From Kiritimatiellia bacterium (GTDB lineage: Bacteria > Verrucomicrobiota > Kiritimatiellia > RFP12 > UBA1067): DNA of 15,547 nucleotides. The stretch spans positions 1 through 15,547 of the forward strand of contig JAEDMN010000047.1 of assembly GCA_016302985.1 (NCBI GenBank), written 5' to 3'. This document shows positions 1 through 5,274 of the stretch, piece after piece (within the stretch, counting starts at the first letter, position 1; the number at the start of each line of letters is the position of its first letter). The position numbers and the translations under genes were made by a program. Under the pieces are notes generated by a model that did not search any database, was not told the origin of the DNA, and was given only the letters and a program-made list of their open reading frames with translations.

Positions 1-13
1 ATAATCAGCCGTC

Positions 14-34
14 GAGGGCAGATGGGAAGCCCTC
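14..34. repeat. Inverted repeat, 6-bp stem
   Basis: GAGGGC (14-19) and GCCCTC (29-34) are perfect reverse complements around a 9-base loop. This is the first of three adjacent hairpins in the leader. No T-run follows, so it is not a canonical intrinsic terminator. Confidence 0.45.
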
Positions 35-43
35 TCAATGTGG

Positions 44-64
44 CACTAGAGCGCGCCTCTAGTG
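44..64. repeat. Inverted repeat, perfect 8-bp stem
   Basis: CACTAGAG (44-51) and CTCTAGTG (57-64) are perfect reverse complements around the 5-base loop CGCGC. This is the strongest hairpin in the leader. No U-tract follows. It contains CTAG twice, a tetramer that is rare in many bacterial genomes. It could be part of a structured RNA or a repeat end. Confidence 0.55.
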
Positions 65-65
65 G

Positions 66-80
66 CAGTTCCAACAACTG
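66..80. repeat. Inverted repeat, 5-bp stem
   Basis: CAGTT (66-70) and AACTG (76-80) form a perfect 5-bp stem around CCAAC. It lies one base after the preceding hairpin, so the three hairpins could stack. Alone it is weak and could arise by chance. Confidence 0.35.
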
Positions 81-174
81 GCAAGTCTGTCGCTCGATTC
101 CGGTTGCAAGTTCACGCATCGGACCTTGGGGTTCTTCTTCTTCACGCGAAGACCGCAAATCCCGCGAAGGGATA

Positions 175-183
175 TGCTATAAT
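175..183 (+). promoter_or_regulatory. Extended -10 promoter for the ACP-SDR-NeuD genes
   Basis: A perfect TATAAT (178-183) is preceded by TG and one base (175-177), giving the extended -10 form TGnTATAAT. No good TTGACA-like -35 is seen at the usual spacing. Transcription would start near 190, giving a leader of roughly 25 bases before the ATG at 214. A TATAAT in such GC-rich DNA, directly in front of the first gene, supports a real sigma-70-type promoter. Confidence 0.6.
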
Positions 184-213
184 TCACCGTGTTCAGAAAG
201 AAGGATGGAGTCG

Positions 214-429
214 ATGCAGGAGTTTCTCGAGAAAGTCGCCGAAGTGCTGGAAGTCCCCGCGGTGCAGCCGGGGGATGCGTTCCGCGACGTGCCGATGTGG
301 GGATCCCTGACCGGCTTCGCGCTGGTGGTGATGATCGAGCAGAAGTACGGGAAGCGCCTGACGGCGGCGGACTTCGCGCCGCTGAAGACCGTCGCGGACC
401 TGGCGGCGGCCGTGGGGGTGGGCGCGTGA
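214..429 (+). CDS. Acyl carrier protein (phosphopantetheine-binding)
   Basis: A 71-residue protein with the size and helical pattern of an acyl carrier protein, which carries acyl groups on a 4'-phosphopantetheine arm in the cytoplasm. The expected attachment serine is Ser31 in MWGSLTGF, followed by the hydrophobic helix (ALVVMIEQKYG) and an acidic C-terminal part (TAADFAPLKTVADL) typical of the family. The residue before the serine is Gly30 instead of the usual Asp of DSL, which is unusual. Two in-frame ATGs exist (205 and 214); AAGGA at 201-205 is 8 bases before 214, so I chose 214. The stop overlaps the GTG of the reductase by 4 bases, so the two are translationally coupled. The neighbours suggest a dedicated carrier for sugar acylation rather than the housekeeping fatty-acid ACP. 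Confidence 0.8.
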   Translation: MQEFLEKVAEVLEVPAVQPGDAFRDVPMWGSLTGFALVVMIEQKYGKRLTAADFAPLKTVADLAAAVGVGA

Positions 430-1163
430 GCGACGGCTGCCACGTGGTCACCGGCGCCTCCTCGGGCATCGGGGCGGCGGTCGCGAAGCGCCTGCTGGCG
501 CGGGGCGAGCGCGTCGTCGCGGTTGCGCGCCGTGCGGACGTGCTCCAGTCGCTCTACGGCGCGGAGGCGAACGCCCGCGTCGTCGTGGCGGACCTGGCCG
601 ACCCGTCGGCCGTCGAAACCGTGGCGAAGGCCGCGAAGGACGCCTTCGGTCCGGTCCGCGGCTTCGTCCACTGCGCCGGCTTCGCGGCGCCGGCCCCGCT
701 CTCGCTGGTGGACGGCGCGGTGGCGCGGCGGCTCTATGCCGTGCACGCGCTCTTCCCGATGCAGTTCCTGGGCTGGATGGGGAAGATGCCGAACCATGTC
801 GCGGGCGCGTCCTGCGTGCTCGTCACCTCGCTCGACTGCCATGTGGGCGCGAAGGGCAATGCGGCCTACGCCGCGGCGAAGGGCGCGGTTGAGGGCATGC
901 TGAAAGGCGTGGCCGCGGAGCTGGCGGACCGCGGGGTGCGCGTGAACGCGGTGGCGCCGGGCGTCGTCGAGACGGAGATGGCGAAGTTCGCCTGGATGGA
1001 CCGCGTGTCGTCCGAGGAGCTTGCCGCGCGTCGGGCGGACTATCCGTTCGGCTTTGGACGCCCCGACCAGGTCGCGGACGTGGTCGATTTCTTCCTGTCG
1101 TCCGCCTCCTCGTGGGTGACGGGCCAGTGTCTCGTCGCGGATGGCGGCAGGAGCCTGAAATGA
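426..1163 (+). CDS. Short-chain dehydrogenase/reductase (FabG-like)
   Basis: A classical SDR of 245 residues, the usual length for 3-oxoacyl-ACP reductases. It shows the cofactor-binding TGASSGIG (9-16), an adenine-stabilising CAG (83-85, in place of NAG), the catalytic Ser135, Tyr148 and Lys152 (YAAAK), the NAVAPG segment after strand 6 and the C-terminal VTGQ..VADGG. Basic residues after strand 2 (ARRAD) suggest NADPH. It probably reduces a 3-ketoacyl thioester on the ACP encoded just upstream, although sugar or other carbonyl substrates cannot be excluded from sequence. The GTG start at 426 overlaps the ACP stop (GTGA), with G-rich GGGGGTGGG just upstream as a ribosome binding site. The 3' end overlaps the next start (ATGA). 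Assignment to the SDR family is certain; the substrate is inference. Confidence 0.85.
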   Translation: MSDGCHVVTGASSGIGAAVAKRLLARGERVVAVARRADVLQSLYGAEANARVVVADLADPSAVETVAKAAKDAFGPVRGFVHCAGFAAPAPLSLVDGAVARRLYAVHALFPMQFLGWMGKMPNHVAGASCVLVTSLDCHVGAKGNAAYAAAKGAVEGMLKGVAAELADRGVRVNAVAPGVVETEMAKFAWMDRVSSEELAARRADYPFGFGRPDQVADVVDFFLSSASSWVTGQCLVADGGRSLK

Positions 1164-1804
1164 TGAAACACCTGATCATTGTCGGCGCGGGCGGATTCGG
1201 CCGTGAAATGTACGGCGCCGCGCGCGAAGCCGTGGGTTTTGGCGCCGAATTCGACATCAAGGGCTTCCTCGACGCCCGTGCGGACGCGCTGGACGGCTTT
1301 TCGGGCTATCCGCCGGTGATCGGCGACCCCTCGACGTACGTTCCGCAGCCCGACGACGTGTTCGTCACGGCACTCGGGAGCATCGCCGCGCGCCGGCGGT
1401 GCGCCGAGACGCTGGAGGCGCGCGGCGGCGTGTTCATCCCCGTCGTCCACCGCTCCGCCTCGCTGGGGCCGAACGTCGTCGTCGGCGCGGGCACGTTCAT
1501 CGCGCACAACGTGACGCTGACGGCGGACGTGACGGTCGGGCGGCATGCCTGCGTCTTCCACGGCACGTCCATCGGCCACGACGCGGTGCTGGGCGACTAC
1601 GCGCACGTCTACGCGCAGTGCGCCATCGGCGGTGCGGTGCGGATCGGCGCGGGCGCGGCCGTCTTCCCCGGTTCGCAGGTCGTGCCCCGGCGCACGCTGG
1701 GCGACGGCTCGGTCGTGGGCATCGGCTCGGTCGTGCTGCTCAACGTCGCCCCCGGCCAGACCGTCTTCGGCAATCCGGCGAAACCCGTGGAAAGCGGATT
1801 CTAA
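1160..1804 (+). CDS. NeuD/PglD-family sugar O/N-acyltransferase
   Basis: A 214-residue protein with the two-part layout of the NeuD/PglD acyltransferases. Residues 1-95 are a Rossmann-like nucleotide-sugar-binding half (IIVGAGGFGREM, glycine loop 9-14). From about residue 97 on is a left-handed beta-helix of hexapeptide repeats (GPNVVVGAGTFIAHNV and onward), with the catalytic His140 in GTSIGHDAVLGD and the conserved FGNPAK near the end (203-208). Family members transfer acetyl from acetyl-CoA to sialic acid or UDP-amino sugars. Here, directly after an ACP and an SDR, the donor may instead be an acyl-ACP; that is inference. Start: ATGATG gives Met1-Met2; I use 1160, which overlaps the reductase stop, with CAGGAG at 1148-1153. 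A 7-bp tandem repeat follows its stop. Confidence 0.85.
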   Translation: MMKHLIIVGAGGFGREMYGAAREAVGFGAEFDIKGFLDARADALDGFSGYPPVIGDPSTYVPQPDDVFVTALGSIAARRRCAETLEARGGVFIPVVHRSASLGPNVVVGAGTFIAHNVTLTADVTVGRHACVFHGTSIGHDAVLGDYAHVYAQCAIGGAVRIGAGAAVFPGSQVVPRRTLGDGSVVGIGSVVLLNVAPGQTVFGNPAKPVESGF

Positions 1805-1822
1805 TCCTCCGTCTTCCCGCCT

Positions 1823-1871
1823 TTCAACCTTCAACCTTCTACTTTCAACCTTCTCCCTTCAACCTTCACCC
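1823..1871. repeat. Seven tandem TTCAACC heptanucleotides
   Basis: Seven uninterrupted 7-base units: TTCAACC, TTCAACC, TTCTACT, TTCAACC, TTCTCCC, TTCAACC, TTCACCC. Four are identical and the others differ at one to two positions, always keeping TTC at the start. On the opposite strand the unit is GGTTGAA. The array fills almost the whole gap between the acyltransferase stop and the HAD start, ending one base before the ATG. Because 7 is not a multiple of 3 it is not a coding repeat. It resembles in kind the short tandemly repeated heptanucleotides (STRR) known from cyanobacteria, but the unit differs. Confidence 0.9.
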
Positions 1872-1872
1872 C

Positions 1873-2487
1873 ATGTATACCCACTGGTTCTTCGATTTCG
1901 ACGGCACGCTCTGCGACACGGAGGCGGACATCAAGGACGCCTGGCGCAAGGCCCTGGCGCTGATCGGGCGGGAATGCCCGCGGTTCGACGCCATCTACAA
2001 GACGGGTCCGACCATCGACCAGGTCGTGCACATGCTCTTCGACGACGCGACGCCCGAGCTCGTGGACCAGGTCCGCGCGGTCTTCAAGCCGTGCTACGAC
2101 CAGAGCGGCTTCCCGAAGACGGCGCCGTACGCCTGGATTCCGGCCTGGCTGGACGAACTGAAGACGCAGGGCTGCCATCTCTACGTGGCGACGAACAAGC
2201 GCTACGCCCCGATGGGGGCGCTGATGGCGAAAATGGGGTGGCTGGAGCTCTTTGACGGCTATTATTCCTTCGACATGTACCCCGGCGAGAAGCTGAAGAA
2301 GGCCGAGCTGCTGAAGCGCGTGATGGCGGTGCGGGGCATCGACCCGGCGGACGCGGTGATGGTGGGCGACACGCAGGGCGACGTCGACGCCGGCAGGGGC
2401 GCGGGCATCCACACGATCGGCGTGACCTGGGGCTACGGGAGCCGGGCGGAGCTGGAAGGAGCGGACGAGATCCATGACGCCCCCTGA
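1873..2487 (+). CDS. HAD-superfamily phosphatase (Gph-like)
   Basis: A 204-residue HAD hydrolase of subfamily IA. Motif I is DFDGT (8-12, nucleophile Asp8, acid/base Asp10), motif II the Thr in VATNK (107), motif III a Lys in GEKLKK (139-143) and motif IV VGDTQGD (164-170). The helical cap lies between motif I and II. This set fits phosphoglycolate phosphatase-like enzymes or PpaX, which dephosphorylate small phosphorylated metabolites in the cytoplasm; the exact substrate cannot be read. The ATG at 1873 is the only possible start that keeps the N-terminal beta-strand before DFDGT, yet the upstream sequence is the pyrimidine-rich heptad repeat, so there is no Shine-Dalgarno sequence. The 3' end overlaps the next gene by 14 bases. 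Confidence 0.85.
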   Translation: MYTHWFFDFDGTLCDTEADIKDAWRKALALIGRECPRFDAIYKTGPTIDQVVHMLFDDATPELVDQVRAVFKPCYDQSGFPKTAPYAWIPAWLDELKTQGCHLYVATNKRYAPMGALMAKMGWLELFDGYYSFDMYPGEKLKKAELLKRVMAVRGIDPADAVMVGDTQGDVDAGRGAGIHTIGVTWGYGSRAELEGADEIHDAP

Positions 2488-2920
2488 GGACATGCGCGGT
2501 TCAGACGGGCCGTCCCTGGTCGAGAAGGAGCTGGAGGTCCGTCGCCGCCAGCGCGACGCCGCGGCCCGGCGCCGGCTGGCCGACCACCTGGTGCCGGGGC
2601 TCCCCGTGGACGCGGATGCGCTCGAGACGCGGGTGAAGGTGCCCCGCGTCGGGTCCCTGCTGGATACGCTGGTGGCCGGCCTGACCGAGACGAAGGAACC
2701 GTTCTTCGACACCGTGCTGGACAACTGGCCGCGGATCTGCCCCGATTTCCCGGGCCGTCCCGGCCGTTTCCAGGACAACCGCCTCTTCCTCTATGTCCGG
2801 ACGTCCGCGCAGGTGTTCTCCCTGCGGGCGCGCCTGCCGAAGGTGAAGAAGCTCGTGGCCGCACTGCCCGGGGCGCCGAAACGCTTCACGGTCCATCTCG
2901 AAGTGCATGCCGGCCGCTAA
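2474..2920 (+). CDS. DUF721/DciA-like protein
   Basis: A 148-residue basic protein. Residues 15-35 are a charged Arg-rich helix. The C-terminal half (about 58-145) has the pattern of DUF721: a helix, a tryptophan (Trp85, DNWPRICPDF), then beta-strands with LFLYVRTSAQVFSLRARLP and a terminal strand (RFTVHLEV). DUF721 includes DciA, the ancestral loader or partner of the replicative helicase DnaB, which binds DNA through basic surfaces. The match is by pattern only, so it could be a lineage-specific hypothetical protein. GGAAGGAG at 2454-2461 lies 12 bases before the ATG at 2474; a second in-frame ATG at 2492 is possible. It overlaps the HAD gene by 14 bases and is followed by a new promoter. 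Confidence 0.5.
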   Translation: MTPPEDMRGSDGPSLVEKELEVRRRQRDAAARRRLADHLVPGLPVDADALETRVKVPRVGSLLDTLVAGLTETKEPFFDTVLDNWPRICPDFPGRPGRFQDNRLFLYVRTSAQVFSLRARLPKVKKLVAALPGAPKRFTVHLEVHAGR

Positions 2921-2950
2921 GGCCCGTCGGCTCCGCCGCGCCGCCGTTTG

Positions 2951-2959
2951 TGGTATAAT
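2951..2959 (+). promoter_or_regulatory. Extended -10 promoter for the PFK gene
   Basis: TGGTATAAT: TG (2951-2952), one base, and a perfect TATAAT (2954-2959), just after the stop of the DUF721-like gene. No clear -35 is present in the GC-rich DNA upstream. A start near 2966 would give a leader of about 55 bases. Confidence 0.6.
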
Positions 2960-2966
2960 TTCCACT

Positions 2967-3001
2967 TCCTGCAGCAGGTATTCGGTCTGTCGCATGCAGG
3001 A
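2967..3001 (+). promoter_or_regulatory. Hairpin in the PFK leader
   Basis: TCCTGCA (2967-2973) can pair with TGCAGGA (2995-3001), a 7-bp stem with a 21-base loop at the very 5' end of the predicted leader. The same CCTGC could instead pair with the immediately adjacent GCAGG (2974-2978). It lies upstream of the ribosome binding site. It may stabilise the mRNA or regulate; no known riboswitch fold is evident. Confidence 0.3.
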
Positions 3002-3021
3002 TTTCGAGAGGAGCAGGAGAA

Positions 3022-4380
3022 ATGTCGCCGACGCTTGAGAAGATCATCGCGGATCCGTCCGCGTATCCGTTCGACGTGACCGTGCTGGGTCCGAGCAAGA
3101 TCCCGTCCCCGGTCCGCCACCACGCGTTCACCCCCGAGGGGGCGCGGGTGTACATGGACGAGAGCGTGCCCTTCATCAAGGAGCTGGCGGAGCGGCTCGG
3201 GCACGAGCCGAGCTTCGAGCGGGCGGGACCGCACGAGAAGATCTTCCACGACCCGTCCTGGACGCGCGTGGGCATTCTGACGGCGGGCGGGCTCTGCCCC
3301 GGCCTCAACAACGTCATCAAGGGCCTCGTCGAGATCCTCTCCTTCGACTACGGCATCAAGACCATCTACGGCATCCGCTACGGCTACGCGGGCCTCACGC
3401 CCGGCGGCGGCGTGGAGCCGATGCTGCTGAATCCCGACGTGGTCGACACGATCCACGAGGTCGGCGGCACGATCCTCGGCAGTTCGCGCGGCCGGCAGCC
3501 GACGGAGGAGATCGTCGACACCCTCGTGCGCATGAACATCAACGTCCTCTTCTGCGTCGGCGGCGACGGGTCGCTGCGCTGCGCGCGGGACGTCGCGGAG
3601 GAATGTCTGCGCCGGAAGCTCTCGATTTCGGTCATCGGCGTGCCGAAGACCATCGACAACGACCTGCAGTTCGTGGGACCGTCCTTCGGCTTCGAGACGG
3701 CCGTCGCCGAGGCGACGAACGTGATCCGCAGCGCGCACGTCGAGGCGAAGGGCACGCAGAACGGCGTCGGCCTCGTGAAGCTGATGGGCCGCGACTCCGG
3801 CTTCATCACGGCGTACGCGACGCTGGCGAACCCCGTCGTGAACTTCTGCCTCGTGCCCGAGGTCGACTTCGAGCTGGAGGGTCCGCAGGGACTTCTCTCG
3901 GCGCTGGAGCGCCGCTTCGCGAGCGGCAAGACGCATATAGTCATCGTCGTCGCGGAGGGCGCGGGCCAGCGGCTCATGGAGGGGTCCGCGGGCGTGGACG
4001 CGAGCGGCAACGTGCTCAAGAAGGACATCGGCGAGTTCCTGAAGAACCGCATCACGGCGCACTTCAAGGCGCAGGGCGTGCCGTGCAGCGTCAAGTACTT
4101 CGACCCCAGCTACATGATCCGCAGCGTGCCGGCGCGCGGCACGGACGCCATCCGCTGCTACATGCTCGCGCGCAACGCGGTGCATGCCGCCATGGCGGGC
4201 CGCACGAACTGCGTGGTCGGCACCGTGGGCGACTCCTACACGCTCGTGCCGATCCGGCTCGCGACGATCGAGCGCCAGCAGGTGGGCCTCGAGGGCGACC
4301 TCTGGCGCTGCGTGATGGACGCGACGGGGCAGGAATTCTACTTCAGCGACGACGCGCGCAACGCGATGATGGCGCCCTAA
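3022..4380 (+). CDS. pfkA: 6-phosphofructokinase, PKTIDND type
   Basis: A 452-residue enzyme that phosphorylates fructose 6-phosphate in glycolysis. It has an N-terminal extension of about 80 residues, then the PFK core: VGILTAGGLCPGLNN (83-97), GGDGS (180-184), PKTIDND (208-214, catalytic base Asp212), KLMGRDSGF (253-261) and VVAEGAG. The length and PKTIDND match the long group that includes spirochaete TP0108, plant and trypanosome enzymes. In this group the residue after GGD separates phosphoryl donors: Asp goes with pyrophosphate, Gly with ATP. Here it is Gly183, so I predict ATP, although automatic annotation often calls this family diphosphate-dependent. AGGAG at 3009-3013 is 8 bases before the ATG; a second AGGAG lies at 3015-3019. 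It has its own promoter and probably drives the methyltransferase gene 12 bases downstream. Confidence 0.92.
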   Translation: MSPTLEKIIADPSAYPFDVTVLGPSKIPSPVRHHAFTPEGARVYMDESVPFIKELAERLGHEPSFERAGPHEKIFHDPSWTRVGILTAGGLCPGLNNVIKGLVEILSFDYGIKTIYGIRYGYAGLTPGGGVEPMLLNPDVVDTIHEVGGTILGSSRGRQPTEEIVDTLVRMNINVLFCVGGDGSLRCARDVAEECLRRKLSISVIGVPKTIDNDLQFVGPSFGFETAVAEATNVIRSAHVEAKGTQNGVGLVKLMGRDSGFITAYATLANPVVNFCLVPEVDFELEGPQGLLSALERRFASGKTHIVIVVAEGAGQRLMEGSAGVDASGNVLKKDIGEFLKNRITAHFKAQGVPCSVKYFDPSYMIRSVPARGTDAIRCYMLARNAVHAAMAGRTNCVVGTVGDSYTLVPIRLATIERQQVGLEGDLWRCVMDATGQEFYFSDDARNAMMAP

Positions 4381-4392
4381 CGGAGGTTTCGC

Positions 4393-5259
4393 GTGGCGGA
4401 CGACTACGAACTGATCGATTCGGGCGACGGGCGGAAATTCGAGCGCTTCGGGCGGCAGACCCTCGTACGGCCCTGCTCGCAGGCGCTGTGGCAGCCGCGC
4501 GACGCGGCGTCCTGGTCCCGCGCGACGGCCACGTTCGACCGGGAGGACGGCAACCGCTGGCACGGCCGCGGCTCGCTGCCGAAGGAGTGGACGATCGAGA
4601 CGGCGGGCATTCGCTTCAAGCTCTCGGGCACGGACTTCGGCCACCTGGGCATCTTCCCCGAGCAGCGCGCGCAGTGGAAGTGGATCCGCGAGACGGTCGC
4701 GGCGCGGATGTCCGCGGATGGCGGCCGGCGCCCGCAGGTGCTCAACCTCTTCGCGTATTCCGGCGGCAGCACGCTGGCGGCCGCGCTGGGCGGCGCCGAG
4801 GCGTGCCACCTCGACGCGTCGCGGGGCATGGTCCAGTGGGCGCGCGACAATGCGGCGCTCAACGGCCTTCAGGACCACCCGATCCGCTGGATCACGGACG
4901 ACGTGCACAAGTTCCTGCGGCGCGAGATCCGGCGTGAACGCCGGTACGACGCCGTGATCTTCGACCCGCCGACCTTCGGCCGGGGCGCCAACGGCGAGAT
5001 GTACAAGATCGAACGCGACCTGAAGGAGACGATCGACCTGGTGCGGGGCGTGCTCTCCGAGCGGCCGCTTTTCGTCCTCTTTTCCTCGCACACGCCGGGG
5101 CTCTCCTGCATCGTCGCCGAGAACATCATGTCCCAGGCCTTCCCGAAAGCCCGTCGCGTCGAGAGCGGCGAGATGCTGCTCGAGGCCGCGTCCGCGGGGG
5201 CGGGGGGGGCGGCGCCGCGGCATTGTCCGTCGGGTGTTTATTGCCGCGCCGTTTTTTGA
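4393..5259 (+). CDS. RlmI-like SAM-dependent RNA methyltransferase
   Basis: A 288-residue class I methyltransferase of the COG1092/RlmI-RlmK-like group, whose studied members methylate 23S rRNA. The N-terminal part (YELIDSGDGRKFERFG) and FGHLGIFPEQ (82-91) are typical. The Rossmann core shows LNLFAYSGG (117-125) for SAM binding, Asp141 at the ribose-binding position, FDPPTFGRG (190-198) with the catalytic DPP, and a conserved end, PSGVYCRAVF. There is no PUA domain, which RlmI itself carries. The GTG start at 4393 follows CGGAGG (4381-4386). A run of eight G at 5202-5209 near the 3' end looks slippage-prone, but the frame stays correct after it because the family C-terminus is intact. Its stop codon (5257-5259) is part of the next promoter. 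RNA position modified: unknown. Confidence 0.8.
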   Translation: MADDYELIDSGDGRKFERFGRQTLVRPCSQALWQPRDAASWSRATATFDREDGNRWHGRGSLPKEWTIETAGIRFKLSGTDFGHLGIFPEQRAQWKWIRETVAARMSADGGRRPQVLNLFAYSGGSTLAAALGGAEACHLDASRGMVQWARDNAALNGLQDHPIRWITDDVHKFLRREIRRERRYDAVIFDPPTFGRGANGEMYKIERDLKETIDLVRGVLSERPLFVLFSSHTPGLSCIVAENIMSQAFPKARRVESGEMLLEAASAGAGGAAPRHCPSGVYCRAVF

Positions 5260-5265
5260 TAAAAT
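5257..5265 (+). promoter_or_regulatory. Extended -10 overlapping the methyltransferase stop
   Basis: TGATAAAAT: TG (5257-5258), one base, TAAAAT (5260-5265), five of six matches to TATAAT. The TGA of the upstream gene lies inside it. There is no clear -35. A start about 7 bases downstream falls at roughly 5271-5274, against the ATG at 5275, which would make the exosortase mRNA leaderless or nearly so. Confidence 0.5.
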
Positions 5266-5274
5266 GGCCAGTCC

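Larger units (their letters stand above)
1..177. other. Non-coding leader with lower GC and hairpins
   Basis: I see no convincing gene here. The base composition is more balanced than in the flanking genes, which are very GC-rich, and the reading frames that cross it give no recognisable protein. It contains three consecutive short inverted repeats (14-34, 44-64, 66-80) and a direct repeat CGCGAAG at 145-151 and 163-169. It ends in a promoter-like sequence. It could be the end of a structured RNA, a remnant of a mobile element or repeat, or the tail of a leader that starts outside the window. Confidence 0.5.

Noticed and set aside
14..80. The three hairpins as an intrinsic terminator of an upstream gene, or as an integron attC site.
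   Set aside because: No T-tract follows any stem, and the characteristic GTTRRRY/RYYYAAC ends of attC are not present.
22..213. Extension of the ACP reading frame upstream to 22, or an independent small protein in the leader.
   Set aside because: The extra residues are Ser/Arg-rich with no similarity to carrier proteins, and the promoter and AAGGA sit inside this stretch, fixing the start at 214.
1823..1871. The heptad array as a CRISPR array.
   Set aside because: Units are 7 bases with no spacers, far from CRISPR dimensions, and no cas gene is in the window.
5202..5209. Run of eight G as a possible frameshift in the methyltransferase.
   Set aside because: The conserved C-terminal PSGVYCRAVF is read in the same frame after the run, so the gene appears intact.
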